A stretch of 49,289 bases of DNA, taken from contig CACDHV010000007.1 of assembly GCA_902552755.1 (NCBI GenBank), positions 1-49,289 on the forward strand. Reading direction: 5' to 3'. The notes under the pieces were generated by a model. The model had not been told where the DNA came from. It ran no database searches and saw only the letters and a list, made by a program, of their open reading frames with translations. The DNA comes from an uncultured Pelagibacteraceae bacterium (lineage in GTDB: Bacteria > Pseudomonadota > Alphaproteobacteria > Pelagibacterales > Pelagibacteraceae). Shown one piece after another: positions 12,272-22,078 of this stretch. Numbering within the stretch: position 1 is the stretch's first letter; every line of letters begins with the position of its first letter. The position numbers were made by a program, and so were the translations under genes.

Positions 12272-14061
12272 TGAAGTTTTTTATTTTCAAATAATCCACT
12301 TAGTTGATCAATCATAACATCCCCTAGTTCTTGTACATCTGAGATTTTTATAGCTTTTTTATAATATCGGGATACATCATGACCAATTCCAATAGCTAAT
12401 ATTTCTACTTCACTTTTGTTTTCAATAAATTTAACAATTTTTTTCAAATTTTTTTCTAAAAAATCTCCTGAATTAACTGATAATGTTGAATCATCGACTG
12501 GTGCTCCATCTGAAATAACCATAAGGATTTTTCTTTCCTCTTTTCTTTTTTTTAATCTATTAAATGCCCATGTTATAGCTTCACCATCAATATTTTCTTT
12601 TAATAAACCCTCTTTTAGCATCAATCCCAAATTCTTTTTTGATTGTCTCCAATGAGAGTCTGCACCTTTGTAAATTATGTGTCTTAAATCATTAAGTCTT
12701 CCAGGATTTTTCATTTTACCCAATCTATTCCACTCTTGGCGACTTTTACCACCTTTCCAATTTTTCGTCGTAAAACCGAGTATTTCAACTTTAACCGAAC
12801 ATCTTTCCAAGGTTCTAGATAAAATATCAGCACATATTGCAGCTATTGTTATTGGTCTTCCTCTCATTGACCCGGAGTTGTCAATTAAAAGTGTCACAAT
12901 TGTATCTTTAAAGTCTAGATCTTTTTCTTTTTTAAATGACAATGAATTATATGGATCAATGATAATTCTAGGTAATTTTGAACTATCTAACAATCCCTCT
13001 TCTAGATCAAATTCCCATGATCGATTTTGTTTTGCCATTAATTGTCTTTGTAATTTATTTGCTAACTTAGTAATTAAATCTTGAAAACTTGTAAGCTGTT
13101 GGTCCAGATTTTTTCTTAGTTTTTGAATTTCTTCAGCAGTGTCCAAACTTTCTGCTTTAGCAACTTCATCAAATTCAGTAGTAAATATTTTGTATTCTTT
13201 ATCGCTTATACTTAAATTTTTTTTTTGTATAATATTTTCTGACTCGGCGTCCTCGTTATTTTCACTACCAAGCTGATCTTCAAGTCTAAATTCATTTACG
13301 TCATCCTCGCTATCCATTCCTTGGCTTATATTTTCATCTTCGCTTGTTTTGCTAGAATCATTATTCTCATTTTCCTCATTGTTGTTTGAATTATTTTGAT
13401 TTTGCGTATCATCATTTTCATCATTTTCTTTTTCAGTTGTGTCATCATTTTCAAATATATCCATACTTTCTAAAATTTCAGAAAACTTAGCATTATACAC
13501 TTCTTGATTTTCTAGATTTTGGTTTAAAAATTCAAAATGTTTATCTATTGACTTATTAAAATCTTTCTCCCAAAATTTAAGAATTTCTTTATTTTCTGGG
13601 TATAATTCGACATTAAAAAATTTGTTTGTCATATAAATTTCAAAAGCATCAACAATATTTGTATCTTCTTTTTTTGTTATTTTTTCTTGCTTAAGATGTT
13701 GAAGTCTATTTTTATAATTTTCTTTAAAATTTTTGGAAATTCCTTTTAGCATCTCTGAACCAAGTAGTTCATATCTCACCTTTTCTGCTAGCTGGTAGAG
13801 TGTTCTGCAAGAGGGATTTTGTGGATTGTTTTTATCCAATAATTTTCTGTCTGAAAATCTTCTTTTTAAAGCCTCAGAGTCTGTTTCAGCCCTTAGTTTC
13901 TTAAATTGATTTTTATCATTAATATTGTCAATTTCCCCAATATCATAAACTTTTTCGTCATTTTTTTTATTTTTGACAACCTTATAGTCATCTGAAATCA
14001 CTTTGTAAGTTGATTGAAGGGCTTGTTTGAATTTTTCTTTAATACTATCTTCTTTGTTCAT
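12268..14061 (-). CDS. cobT: CobT-like VWA-domain protein (cobaltochelatase subunit family)
   Basis: Homologue of CobT, which together with AAA+ CobS drives metal insertion by CobN in aerobic B12 synthesis. Order: a basic N-terminal region, a long very acidic low-complexity stretch (about residues 190-290), and a C-terminal von Willebrand A domain with the MIDAS DNSGSM (starting about Asp394) and [10 protein letters not shown]. 597 residues. The ATG at 14061 overlaps the cobS stop by one base (TGATG), so the two are coupled. No cobN or other B12 gene is in the window, so the chelatase function is inferred from family only; a CobST chaperone for another target is possible. Confidence 0.88.
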   Translation of the reverse strand: MNKEDSIKEKFKQALQSTYKVISDDYKVVKNKKNDEKVYDIGEIDNINDKNQFKKLRAETDSEALKRRFSDRKLLDKNNPQNPSCRTLYQLAEKVRYELLGSEMLKGISKNFKENYKNRLQHLKQEKITKKEDTNIVDAFEIYMTNKFFNVELYPENKEILKFWEKDFNKSIDKHFEFLNQNLENQEVYNAKFSEILESMDIFENDDTTEKENDENDDTQNQNNSNNNEENENNDSSKTSEDENISQGMDSEDDVNEFRLEDQLGSENNEDAESENIIQKKNLSISDKEYKIFTTEFDEVAKAESLDTAEEIQKLRKNLDQQLTSFQDLITKLANKLQRQLMAKQNRSWEFDLEEGLLDSSKLPRIIIDPYNSLSFKKEKDLDFKDTIVTLLIDNSGSMRGRPITIAAICADILSRTLERCSVKVEILGFTTKNWKGGKSRQEWNRLGKMKNPGRLNDLRHIIYKGADSHWRQSKKNLGLMLKEGLLKENIDGEAITWAFNRLKKRKEERKILMVISDGAPVDDSTLSVNSGDFLEKNLKKIVKFIENKSEVEILAIGIGHDVSRYYKKAIKISDVQELGDVMIDQLSGLFENKKLH

Positions 14062-15035
14062 CAAATTTGAATATTGATCATTGACTCCGGTAGCTCATCC
14101 CCAAAACATCTTTGATAATATTCAGCAATAGTGTTTTTTTCAGCATCATCACATTTGTTTAAAAATGTTACTCTAAATGCATATCCGATATCTTTGAAAA
14201 TTTCAGAATTTTCTGCCCAATGTAAAACTGTTCTAGGACTCATTACTGTAGATATATCACCTGCCATAAATCCTTTTCTTGTAAGTGAAGCAACTTTTAT
14301 CATGTTTGAAACTTGCTCTTTACCTTTAGGATTATTTAAATTTTTGTTCTTACCTAATATAATTTCCATTTCTTTATCTAAACTAAGATAGTTTAATGTA
14401 GATACAATATTCCATCTATCCATTTGCCCCTGATTAATTTGTTGTGTCCCGTGATATAATCCGGTTGTATCACCTAGTCCCACAGTATTTGTTGTTGCAA
14501 AAAGCCTAAAAAATTTATTTTGTTTAATTACTTTATTTTTATCTAATAGAGTAAAGCTACCTTCTGACTCAAGTACTCTCTGAATAACGAACATTACATC
14601 TGGTCTTCCAGCGTCATATTCGTCAAAAACTAAGGCCACAGGATTTTGAATTGACCAAGGTAATATGCCTTCTTTAAATTCAGTTACCTGTTTACCATCT
14701 TTTATTACAATTGAGTCTTTACCTATTAAGTCAATCCTACTTACATGACTATCGAGATTAATTCTTATGCAAGGCCAGTTTAATCTAGCAGCAATTTGTT
14801 CGATGTGAGTTGATTTTCCAGTTCCATGGTATCCTTGAATTAAAACTCTTTTGTTAAAAGAAAATCCTGACAAAATAGCTAATGTTGTATCTTTATCGAA
14901 CTTATAAGTTTTGTCGATTTCAGGGACGTACTCACTTGATTTTGAAAATGCATCAACTTCCATGTCACTTTCGATACCAAAAGTTTGCTTAATAGATAAC
15001 TTAATGTCAGGGGTATGGTTAATATTTGGTGTCAA
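14061..15035 (-). CDS. cobS: CobS-like MoxR-type AAA+ ATPase
   Basis: ATPase partner of CobT. Walker A is GYHGTGKST (residues 68-76) and Walker B is ALVFDEYD (134-141). The family segments [25 protein letters not shown] and VMSPRTV are all present. 324 residues, normal for CobS. The start is a TTG at 15035: it keeps the conserved N-terminus [16 protein letters not shown] and has AAGGA five bases upstream, and no ATG gives this. It overlaps the dnaJ-like gene by 17 bp and cobT by 1 bp, forming a three-gene operon. Confidence 0.9.
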   Translation of the reverse strand: MTPNINHTPDIKLSIKQTFGIESDMEVDAFSKSSEYVPEIDKTYKFDKDTTLAILSGFSFNKRVLIQGYHGTGKSTHIEQIAARLNWPCIRINLDSHVSRIDLIGKDSIVIKDGKQVTEFKEGILPWSIQNPVALVFDEYDAGRPDVMFVIQRVLESEGSFTLLDKNKVIKQNKFFRLFATTNTVGLGDTTGLYHGTQQINQGQMDRWNIVSTLNYLSLDKEMEIILGKNKNLNNPKGKEQVSNMIKVASLTRKGFMAGDISTVMSPRTVLHWAENSEIFKDIGYAFRVTFLNKCDDAEKNTIAEYYQRCFGDELPESMINIQI

Positions 15036-15552
15036 TTTTGTCCTTATATGTATTTTTTAATTGAGTGTAAGCCAAAGTTATTACTTTAAGCTTATCTTCA
15101 AATTTTTTATTCCCAGAATTCATATCAGGGTGAAATTTTTTGACAAGCTTTTTAAATTTTTCTTGAACTTTTTCCCATTTTAATCCAACACTAATCCCTA
15201 ATATATTAAAGGCTTTTAAATCATTGTTATTAAATTTAAATTTATTCATATTATTAAAATCATTATTAAATTTAAATTTATCCATCTCATCTTTTAAGGC
15301 ATTACTCCAAAGAACTTTGAAGAAATTATCAGATGAACTAAAACTTTGTGTTGGTTTGTGCCAAGTCATGTCAGACCTTAAAAAATCAATTACTTGTTGA
15401 TCACTCATACCTGTAAAATAATTCCAACTTTTATTAAATTCTTTAACATGGTTTAAACATAGTAATCTATAATCTTTGCTATTATCTTTTTCTTTAGGCG
15501 CTTTAAAAAGACCTTCTTCTGAACAATTATTCCAATCACAAATATATTTCAT
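15019..15552 (-). CDS. DnaJ-domain protein upstream of cobST
   Basis: Small J-domain co-chaperone family of alphaproteobacteria. The N-terminal half has Cys5, Cys10 and CLNH (about residues 32-35), a possible metal site, followed by WNYFTGMSDQQV, which is family-typical. The C-terminal J domain (about 112-175) contains the HPD motif in KKFHPDMN. 177 residues. The linker before the J domain contains two copies of a KFKFNN segment caused by a direct repeat in the DNA. It heads the cobS-cobT operon and is divergent from bolA with a 20 bp gap. It probably recruits Hsp70 to a client in this pathway; the client is unknown. Confidence 0.85.
   Translation of the reverse strand: MKYICDWNNCSEEGLFKAPKEKDNSKDYRLLCLNHVKEFNKSWNYFTGMSDQQVIDFLRSDMTWHKPTQSFSSSDNFFKVLWSNALKDEMDKFKFNNDFNNMNKFKFNNNDLKAFNILGISVGLKWEKVQEKFKKLVKKFHPDMNSGNKKFEDKLKVITLAYTQLKNTYKDKIDTKY
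15221..15285. repeat. Imperfect direct repeat inside the dnaJ-like gene
   Basis: A stretch of about 26-29 bp containing TTAAATTTAAATTTAT occurs at 15221-15249 and again at 15260-15285. On the coding strand it encodes two KFKFNN-type segments in the linker before the J domain. This looks like a small in-frame tandem duplication. Confidence 0.7.
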
Positions 15553-15572
15553 GATGTATAATACTTTATAAA

Positions 15573-15833
15573 ATGAATATTAATCAACTAATTGAAACTG
15601 TAAAAAAAAAAATTTTGTCGCAGGATTGTATTACAAAAGTTTATATTGAGGATAAGTCATTCCTACATAAAAATCACAAATCTAACGAAAATGGAAAATT
15701 TCATATTGTTCTTACGATTGAGTCAGATGAGTTAAAGAATAAAAGTAAGATATATTCAACAAGGTTTATTTATAAAATTTTAGATACTGAATTAAAAAAA
15801 TATATTCATTCCTTGCAAATCAAATTACTTTAA
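15573..15833 (+). CDS. bolA: BolA family protein
   Basis: Small stress/iron-sulfur trafficking protein that usually works with a monothiol glutaredoxin. The class II KH-like fold is visible: GKFHIVLTIESDELK (about residues 42-56) followed by RFIYKILDTELKKYIHSLQIKL, matching the BolA C-terminal half with its conserved His. 86 residues, normal length. It is divergent from the dnaJ-cobS-cobT operon, an arrangement common in alphaproteobacteria. Its last 9 bp overlap the 3' end of aroB on the other strand. Confidence 0.9.
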   Translation: MNINQLIETVKKKILSQDCITKVYIEDKSFLHKNHKSNENGKFHIVLTIESDELKNKSKIYSTRFIYKILDTELKKYIHSLQIKLL

Positions 15834-16928
15834 ACTGCTAGATATATATTTTTTTAAATTTGAAGGATTAATCTGAAAGTCAGTTATTATCTTTCCAAAA
15901 TCTTTTATTAAAATTAAGTTAATGTTATTTGAATTATTTTTCTTATCACTTCTCATATAATTTATAATTTTAGAAACATGTTTTTTTTTAATTAATTTTT
16001 CAATTTTTGGTTTCATCTCAATTTTATTAATATGATTTAAGATGATATTAGATTTTTGTTTCGATAAAATTTTTTTTTTAAAACTAAATTCAACTGCATT
16101 TTTAATGCCTAAAACTACAGCTTCTCCATGATTTAATTTTTTAGAAAAACCTAAAGTCGACTCATAAGAATGAGCAAAGGTATGACCTAAATTTAATACC
16201 TTTCTATAGTTTTTCTCGTTCTCATCTTTTTCTACAACTCTTTTTTTTAAATTACAGCTTTTGATTATAGATCTTTCAATGAAAGGTGATTCTAATTTTA
16301 AAATTTTTTTTAAATTTTTGTCTAAATAGAGAAAATTATTAAAATTATCTATAATGCTACTTTTTAATATTTCAGCATATCCACAAATAATTTCTCTTTC
16401 TGGTAAAGAAGCTAAAATATTCATATCAGAAACAACTAAATCAGGTTGATAAAAACTTCCAATCAAATTTTTTCCAAATTTATTATTTACTCCTGTTTTA
16501 CCACCTATCGATGAATCTACTTGAGACAGCAAAGTTGAGGGAATATTTACAAATTTTATCCCTCTTTTAAATGTACTAGATGCAAATCCAACTATATCTC
16601 CAATAATTCCTCCACCAAAAGAAATAACACAATCTTCTCTATTAAACCTCTTTTCAAACATAACTTTATGAATTTTATTAATTGTTCGGTAATTTTTATT
16701 TTTTTCTGATGCCTTTATTTCTATTTTAAAAAGTTTATTTGTTTTTAACTTTTTGTATAAAAGTCTTTTAAACTTGTAAGGAATATTATTGTCTGTAACT
16801 ATTAAACATTTATCAAATTTCAGATTATTAGTTTTTAAAATTTTATCAATTTTGTCTATTAAACCTCTCCCAATTATAATTGAGTAGTTCTTAGTGTTTG
16901 TTTTAATCGAAATTTTATTTGTATCCAT
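15825..16928 (-). CDS. aroB: 3-Dehydroquinate synthase
   Basis: Second step of the shikimate pathway: converts DAHP to 3-dehydroquinate using NAD and a divalent metal. Motifs seen: FGGGIIGDIVGF, NIPSTLLSQVDSSIGGKTGVN, and metal ligands in ICGYAEILK (Glu), LNLGHTFAHSYE (His) and LNHGEAV (His). 367 residues (E. coli 362). The ATG at 16928 overlaps aroK by 14 bp; aroK-aroB is a standard operon in this group. Confidence 0.97.
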   Translation of the reverse strand: MDTNKISIKTNTKNYSIIIGRGLIDKIDKILKTNNLKFDKCLIVTDNNIPYKFKRLLYKKLKTNKLFKIEIKASEKNKNYRTINKIHKVMFEKRFNREDCVISFGGGIIGDIVGFASSTFKRGIKFVNIPSTLLSQVDSSIGGKTGVNNKFGKNLIGSFYQPDLVVSDMNILASLPEREIICGYAEILKSSIIDNFNNFLYLDKNLKKILKLESPFIERSIIKSCNLKKRVVEKDENEKNYRKVLNLGHTFAHSYESTLGFSKKLNHGEAVVLGIKNAVEFSFKKKILSKQKSNIILNHINKIEMKPKIEKLIKKKHVSKIINYMRSDKKNNSNNINLILIKDFGKIITDFQINPSNLKKYISSSLK

Positions 16929-17427
16929 AAATATCTAATATCTTATTTATAATTTCAACTTTGTCTAATTTATCACAATTAATCCTGTGACTCGATAAGC
17001 TATAAAATTTTGATCTTTCTTTTATTAAATTATTAATTTGACCCTTAGTAAGATTTATTGCCAATGGTCTTTTCTTGCTCTTATAAATCCTATTTATTAT
17101 TGTTTCATTTTTCCAGTCTAGCCAAAAAGATAAACAATTTTTATTACACATTTTTCTTATTGAGGTATTTATAAAACCTCCTCCACCTAAAGATATTACA
17201 GAATTTTTTGAATTAAGAAATTTTAAAGATATTTTTTCTTCAATTTTCCGAAAATAATTTTCTCCGAATTTGGTAAAAATTTCAGATATTTTATAACCCT
17301 CAGTTTCTTCAATTTTTTGATCAATATCAATAAATGTTAAGTTTAATTTTTTTGACAAAATTTTGCCAATTGATGATTTTCCAGATCCCATCATTCCAAT
17401 TAACACAATATTTTTATTTGATTTCAT
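16915..17427 (-). CDS. aroK: Shikimate kinase
   Basis: Phosphorylates shikimate at O3. The Walker A loop GMMGSGKSS is at residues 11-19. The shikimate-binding Asp is in FIDIDQKIEE, and SLGGGGF and the lid Arg in KKRPLA are present. 170 residues (E. coli 173). It is first of the aroK-aroB pair and divergent from a small membrane-protein gene 55 bp away, so the promoters of both should lie in that gap. Confidence 0.96.
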   Translation of the reverse strand: MKSNKNIVLIGMMGSGKSSIGKILSKKLNLTFIDIDQKIEETEGYKISEIFTKFGENYFRKIEEKISLKFLNSKNSVISLGGGGFINTSIRKMCNKNCLSFWLDWKNETIINRIYKSKKRPLAINLTKGQINNLIKERSKFYSLSSHRINCDKLDKVEIINKILDIYGYK

Positions 17428-17482
17428 GAGTTTCTATATTGAAAAAACACAAATATGTCTTATTTTGAAATTATTAAATTAT

Positions 17483-17665
17483 ATGCAATTTACAAAAAAT
17501 ACAAGTAAAGACAAAATTTTTAGCTTAGGGACAATTTTAAAAATTATAATAGCCATTTTCATAATTGTATTTGGCATTATTGTGATTAACCAGATTAATT
17601 TGCCCGCTCCAGACAAACAAATTGAAAAAATTTTACCAAATGAAAATTTCAAAACAATTAAGTAA
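17483..17665 (+). CDS. Small single-span membrane protein, function unknown
   Basis: 60 residues. A basic N-terminal 18 residues are followed by one clear transmembrane helix (LKIIIAIFIIVFGIIVINQI, about residues 19-38) and a short polar tail. The ATG at 17483 is chosen because it begins just ahead of the membrane helix; the frame is open further upstream, but that part overlaps aroK antisense and is poor protein sequence. Its 3' end overlaps the start of the next exported protein by 26 bp in a different frame, so the two are likely co-translated. Not recognised as a named family. Confidence 0.6.
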   Translation: MQFTKNTSKDKIFSLGTILKIIIAIFIIVFGIIVINQINLPAPDKQIEKILPNENFKTIK

Positions 17666-19376
17666 GATTTTAATTTCTGGTTCTTTTTTTTTGTTTGTTC
17701 TATCTGTCCAGGCTCAGGAAATTAAAGAGTTTTGGCCAGAAATAGAAAAAAAAAAAACTACAAATACTCAATCAACAAGTAATGTAGGTACATCTAGTAA
17801 CACAGACCAGCCTGAAGGAGTAAAATTAAAACTTTCTGATGAGAATATTGTAGTAGATCAAAATTTAGACAATTCTAAAATTTTGTTGGCTGGACTATTT
17901 GACCCTGATGATAACGATCTAAACCTTGATATGTGGTCAAAAACAGATGGAATAAAAATTAAAAAGTTACTGGAAAAAATACAGTCTAAAAATTTATCAA
18001 GTTTCTCTGAAAGGTTAATGGATGTAGCATTATTAACAAACTCATATATTCCAAATCAAAACTTTTCATTACATGAATTTGAAAATTACACACTTGATCA
18101 TCTAATTAAAAAAAAAGATTTTAATTTAGTTGAGGAGTTTATTCAAAAAAATTCGTCAATAAAAGATAAAGAAAGACTCATAAAACATGTTGCTGATTAT
18201 TATTTGTCATTAAACGAAATAGAAAATTCATGCTCTGCTATTGATGGTTTAAGTTTAATAACCGACGAATACTTAATATATTATAAAATATATTGTTTAA
18301 TAATTCAGAACAAAAAAGACGAGGCTCAGCTGTTGTTTGATCTTAACTCTGAGCTAGATCCTTTGGATGACTTTTTTGTTAAAAAGTTTGAAGTATTAAT
18401 GGGATATGAGGACAATAATTTTATATTGTCTGATGAAAATGTTCTTTATTTTCATTTATCTCACAAAACAGATAAGAAATTTTTATACTATCCATCCGTA
18501 GAGTCCGAAGAATTTATATGGAAATATTTGTCTAACTCGAAATTACTCAAAGATCTAAATGATTTTAATCTCAGTGATACTGATCAGGTAAAGTTTTTAG
18601 AGAAAGCAACTAGTGAAGGTATTTTTGATGAAAAAGAGTTATTGAATTTGTATAAAAAATTCCAATTTGAGATTGATGATCTTATAAATTATGAAAATGC
18701 AGTGAAAAATTTAACGGATTATGAAGGAAGAGCTCTAATGTATCAGAGGTTTTTACTAACAGATAATCTCGAAAATAAACTTTCATTATTATCAAAATTA
18801 AACAATTCGTTTGTAAACTCAAATTTTAAAAAATCATTTGATGATGAGCTATCTAAGTTATTAAAAAAAATGGATAAAAAAGAAATTCCTTTAAAGTTTT
18901 CTGACTTCTACCAAACTAATTTAATTACCGAAGAAAACAAAAAAAATAAAATTAAGTTTAATAATGAAATTTTTCATCAATCAAAAGTATTAAATTATTT
19001 TTTGAATAAGCAAAGCTTACCTAAAACACAAAAATTAACTGATAATTTATTGTCAAAAATGAAAAAAGATAAAAATTACTCTTTCGACTTTAAAGATGTT
19101 GTATTAATGCAGTCATTAAGATCAGATGGAATTAAAATAGATCAAATTGATGAACTCTCTCAGTATAAATCTGAATTAAATTCTGAAATTGACAAAATGA
19201 TAGAGAATGAGGAGTCGGGTATGATACTATTAAAATTAGTTGAGATCATTGGAGAAAAAGAATTGAATGAATTAAATAGTGAGTCACTAAATTTTATTAT
19301 AGAAATTATGAATAGAACAAAATTAATTAGCTTAAGAAACGAACTATTGTTGGAAATTCTTCCATTAAAAGTTTAA
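17640..19376 (+). CDS. Exported helical protein of unknown function
   Basis: 578 residues from the ATG at 17640. MKISKQLSKI followed by a hydrophobic core and VQAQ gives a Sec signal peptide cleaved near residue 26; starting at TTG 17622 would add six residues ahead of it. After a Thr/Ser/Asn linker (about 40-65) the rest looks all-helical and acidic, resembling an irregular helical-repeat scaffold, with no transmembrane segment and no catalytic motif I can name. Placed between the small membrane protein and def, with 16 bp to def. A periplasmic or envelope-associated scaffold is a guess. Confidence 0.75.
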   Translation: MKISKQLSKILISGSFFLFVLSVQAQEIKEFWPEIEKKKTTNTQSTSNVGTSSNTDQPEGVKLKLSDENIVVDQNLDNSKILLAGLFDPDDNDLNLDMWSKTDGIKIKKLLEKIQSKNLSSFSERLMDVALLTNSYIPNQNFSLHEFENYTLDHLIKKKDFNLVEEFIQKNSSIKDKERLIKHVADYYLSLNEIENSCSAIDGLSLITDEYLIYYKIYCLIIQNKKDEAQLLFDLNSELDPLDDFFVKKFEVLMGYEDNNFILSDENVLYFHLSHKTDKKFLYYPSVESEEFIWKYLSNSKLLKDLNDFNLSDTDQVKFLEKATSEGIFDEKELLNLYKKFQFEIDDLINYENAVKNLTDYEGRALMYQRFLLTDNLENKLSLLSKLNNSFVNSNFKKSFDDELSKLLKKMDKKEIPLKFSDFYQTNLITEENKKNKIKFNNEIFHQSKVLNYFLNKQSLPKTQKLTDNLLSKMKKDKNYSFDFKDVVLMQSLRSDGIKIDQIDELSQYKSELNSEIDKMIENEESGMILLKLVEIIGEKELNELNSESLNFIIEIMNRTKLISLRNELLLEILPLKV

Positions 19377-19392
19377 AATACTTTGATCAATC

Positions 19393-19914
19393 ATGGCAAT
19401 AAAAACTATTATAACAGAACCTAACGAAATTTTAAGACAAGTCTCAAAACCAGTATTAACAGTGGGTAATGGAGAAAGAAAATTAATGGATGATATGTTG
19501 GAAACAATGTATGCAGCTAATGGTATTGGTTTAGCAGCAATTCAAATTGGCATTCCCAAAAGAATTATAGTGATGGATATTTCAAAAGATGGAAAGAAAA
19601 ATCCAATGTATTTTGTAAATCCTATAATTAAAAACAAGGATAAGGAAAAAACAACATATGAAGAGGGATGTTTATCTGTCCCTGATTATTTTGCGGAAGT
19701 TGACAGACCTAAATATTGTGAGGTTGAATACTTAGATTATAATGGTGAAAATAAAACTTTAGAAGCTGATGGACTCCTTGCAACCTGTATACAGCATGAA
19801 ATGGATCATCTTGAAGGAATTCTATTCATAGATTATTTATCAAAATTAAAAAAAACAATGATTGTTAAAAAATTATCAAAAAAAAAAAATCCTCCTGATA
19901 GAATTATTGTTTAA
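19393..19914 (+). CDS. def: Peptide deformylase
   Basis: Removes the formyl group from nascent N-termini. All three motifs are present: GIGLAAIQ (residues 44-51), EGCLSVP (91-97, metal-binding Cys) and QHEMDH (134-139, HExxH). 173 residues. Its stop overlaps the fmt start by one base (TAATG), the classic def-fmt pair. Confidence 0.98.
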   Translation: MAIKTIITEPNEILRQVSKPVLTVGNGERKLMDDMLETMYAANGIGLAAIQIGIPKRIIVMDISKDGKKNPMYFVNPIIKNKDKEKTTYEEGCLSVPDYFAEVDRPKYCEVEYLDYNGENKTLEADGLLATCIQHEMDHLEGILFIDYLSKLKKTMIVKKLSKKKNPPDRIIV

Positions 19915-20834
19915 TGAGCAAAAAAATTGCTTTCATGGGTACACCCACTATTTCTGGGCAAATACTCAAATCATTGTATCAAAATGGTTTTGATATCGAG
20001 GTTGTTTATACTCAACCACCCGTAGCATCAAATAGAGGGCACAGATTAAATAAGTCACCCGTTCATATAATGGCTGAAATATTAAATATTCCTGTTAGAA
20101 CTCCAACTGCACTAGATAATGCTGAAGAAAAAAACTTTCTTAATAAACAAAATATAAGTTTGGGTATCGTTGTTGCTTATGGGCAAATTCTTAAAAAAAA
20201 CATTTTAGAAATTCCAAAATATGGATGGATAAATATTCATTATTCACTTTTACCAAAATTACGAGGCGCGGCTCCCATTCAAAGAGCAATTATGGACAAT
20301 GAAACGTCAACAGGTATTTCTATAATGAAAATAAATGAGGGTTTAGACTCTGGTCCCGTTTGTAATCAATATTCCATAAATATTTTAGAAAATGAAAATA
20401 GTGAGGATTTATCTCAAAGATTAAGTAATTTAGCATCTGAAAAAATACTACAAAATATTGATGATATATTTGACAACAAAGCACATTTTAAAGAACAAGA
20501 TCATAGCAAATCTACGTATGCAAAAAAAATTAAAAAAGCAGAAGGAAAAATAAATTGGGAGGACAGTAATTTAAAAATCATAGGAAAAATTAATGGTCTA
20601 TATCCTAATCCAGGAGGTTGGTTTGAATTTAAAGGGGAAAGATACAAGATACTAAAAGCAGAAAAATCAATTTTAAGTGGAAAATCAGGTTATGTTTTAT
20701 CAGATAATTTTGAAGTTGGTTGTGGTAAAAATTCAATAAAGATCATTGAGATACAAAGACAAGGTAAAACAGTTCAAAAAACTAAGGAATTTCTGCGCGG
20801 TAGCCAAATTACTAAAGGCACTGATTTGAATTAA
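19914..20834 (+). CDS. fmt: Methionyl-tRNA formyltransferase
   Basis: Formylates initiator Met-tRNA. N-terminal formyltransferase domain with AFMGTPTIS, the catalytic segment NIHYSLLPKLRGAAPIQ (Asn, His), and GLDSGPV containing the catalytic Asp. C-terminal OB-like domain with INGLYPNPGGWF. 306 residues (E. coli 315). Coupled to def by a 1 bp overlap; truA follows after 2 bp. Confidence 0.98.
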   Translation: MSKKIAFMGTPTISGQILKSLYQNGFDIEVVYTQPPVASNRGHRLNKSPVHIMAEILNIPVRTPTALDNAEEKNFLNKQNISLGIVVAYGQILKKNILEIPKYGWINIHYSLLPKLRGAAPIQRAIMDNETSTGISIMKINEGLDSGPVCNQYSINILENENSEDLSQRLSNLASEKILQNIDDIFDNKAHFKEQDHSKSTYAKKIKKAEGKINWEDSNLKIIGKINGLYPNPGGWFEFKGERYKILKAEKSILSGKSGYVLSDNFEVGCGKNSIKIIEIQRQGKTVQKTKEFLRGSQITKGTDLN

Positions 20835-20836
20835 AC

Positions 20837-21577
20837 ATGTTCAGATATCAAATTCTAATCGAATATGTTGGATCCTCTTTCATAGGTTGGCAGGTACAAA
20901 CAAAAGGCAAAACTATACAAGGATTAACTCAAAAAAAAATTTCATATCTTTTAAATGAAAAAATTACACTTATTGGCTCGGGAAGGACAGATACAGGTGT
21001 ACATGCAATTGAGCAATCTGCACATTTTGATGTCACCAAAAAAATTCAAAATTTAAATCAATTTTTAAAATCAATTAATTTTTTTTTAAATAAATACGAA
21101 ATAGCAATTTTAAAAATAAAAAGAAAAAATATGAAATTTCATGCACGTTTTTCTGCGAAAGAAAGAGTTTATAAATATGTTATTTTCAATCAATTAAGTA
21201 AACCGATCCTTCAAAATAAGCGAGGTTGGTTTGTTATTAAAAACCTCGAATTAGAGGAAATGAAAAAAGCAGCAAAAAAGTTAATTGGATCTCATGATTT
21301 TTCAACTTTTAGAGCATCTGGATGTAATGCAAAGAGCCCAATAAGATCAATTAAATCAGTTAAAATTAAAAAGACAAAAAACAAAATTGAACTAGAGTTT
21401 AGATCTCAATCATTTTTAAAACAACAAGTTAGATCAATGGTTGGTTGTTTAAAATATGTTGGTGAAAAAAAGTGGACATTAAAAAAATTTACTAGTGTAA
21501 TTAAATCAAAAAATAGAAATTTATGCGCGCCACCAGCACCAGCAGAAGGATTATTTTTGAAAAAAGTTTTATACTAA
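20837..21577 (+). CDS. truA: tRNA pseudouridine38-40 synthase
   Basis: Isomerises uridines 38-40 in the anticodon stem-loop. The catalytic Asp lies in GSGRTDTGVHA (about residue 52), and the family segment VRSMVGCLKYVGEKKW lies near the C-terminus. 246 residues, slightly short. Last gene of the def-fmt-truA run. Its stop (TAA) overlaps the SET gene stop on the opposite strand by 4 bp. Confidence 0.97.
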   Translation: MFRYQILIEYVGSSFIGWQVQTKGKTIQGLTQKKISYLLNEKITLIGSGRTDTGVHAIEQSAHFDVTKKIQNLNQFLKSINFFLNKYEIAILKIKRKNMKFHARFSAKERVYKYVIFNQLSKPILQNKRGWFVIKNLELEEMKKAAKKLIGSHDFSTFRASGCNAKSPIRSIKSVKIKKTKNKIELEFRSQSFLKQQVRSMVGCLKYVGEKKWTLKKFTSVIKSKNRNLCAPPAPAEGLFLKKVLY

Positions 21578-22047
21578 TTTTTCTTATTACCCATTGAGAA
21601 TTTTTTATTAATTCTCCATCTTGACTCTGCTCTTACAATATAGCCACAACAATTTTTTGACTTACATTTACAAGGAAATTGTTTATAATCTTTGTCATAA
21701 CCAAATCCATAGTCACAAGTTAATTCCTCACCTTTTTTAATATCTTTTATAGCCTTAACCCAAATTTTAAGCCCCTTACCATCGTAATCACAATTATTTT
21801 CACATGAGTGATTTATTAGACCAGCTGTATTCCATGAGAAATCCCCATCGAGATCATATTTTTTATTTACTGTAAATAAATATATTGGCTTACTGTTATC
21901 GTATTTGTCAGAATTCTCAGTTTGTTTTTTGGTAATTAATTTACCAATGTAATCTATTATTTTTTCACCTTCTTTTATATCTCTTGTTGCGTAGAGGCCT
22001 TTACCTTTCTTATCAATATCAGACTTTTTAATCTTATATGGTTTCAT
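21574..22047 (-). CDS. SET-domain protein (putative protein lysine methyltransferase)
   Basis: 157 residues forming essentially one SET domain. N-terminal GKGLYATRDIKEGE is the first SET strand-turn, with AdoMet-site NHSC (79-82) and EELTCDYGF (107-115). A post-SET zinc cluster is present at KCKSKNC (Cys126, Cys128, Cys133). These are the motifs of eukaryotic-type histone/protein lysine methyltransferases, so an AdoMet-dependent lysine methyltransferase is likely; the substrate is unknown. It is 31 bp downstream of an HDAC-family gene in the same orientation. Confidence 0.85.
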   Translation of the reverse strand: MKPYKIKKSDIDKKGKGLYATRDIKEGEKIIDYIGKLITKKQTENSDKYDNSKPIYLFTVNKKYDLDGDFSWNTAGLINHSCENNCDYDGKGLKIWVKAIKDIKKGEELTCDYGFGYDKDYKQFPCKCKSKNCCGYIVRAESRWRINKKFSMGNKKN

Positions 22048-22078
22048 ATGATTGTGTTTAGTGCTTAAAAAAATATTA

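Noticed and set aside
12416..13084. Plus-strand ORFs inside cobT
   Set aside because: Antisense shadows of a well-supported VWA-domain gene with an intact MIDAS.
17363..17482. N-terminal extension of the small membrane protein
   Set aside because: It is antisense to the aroK P-loop region and adds an implausible sequence before a natural ATG.
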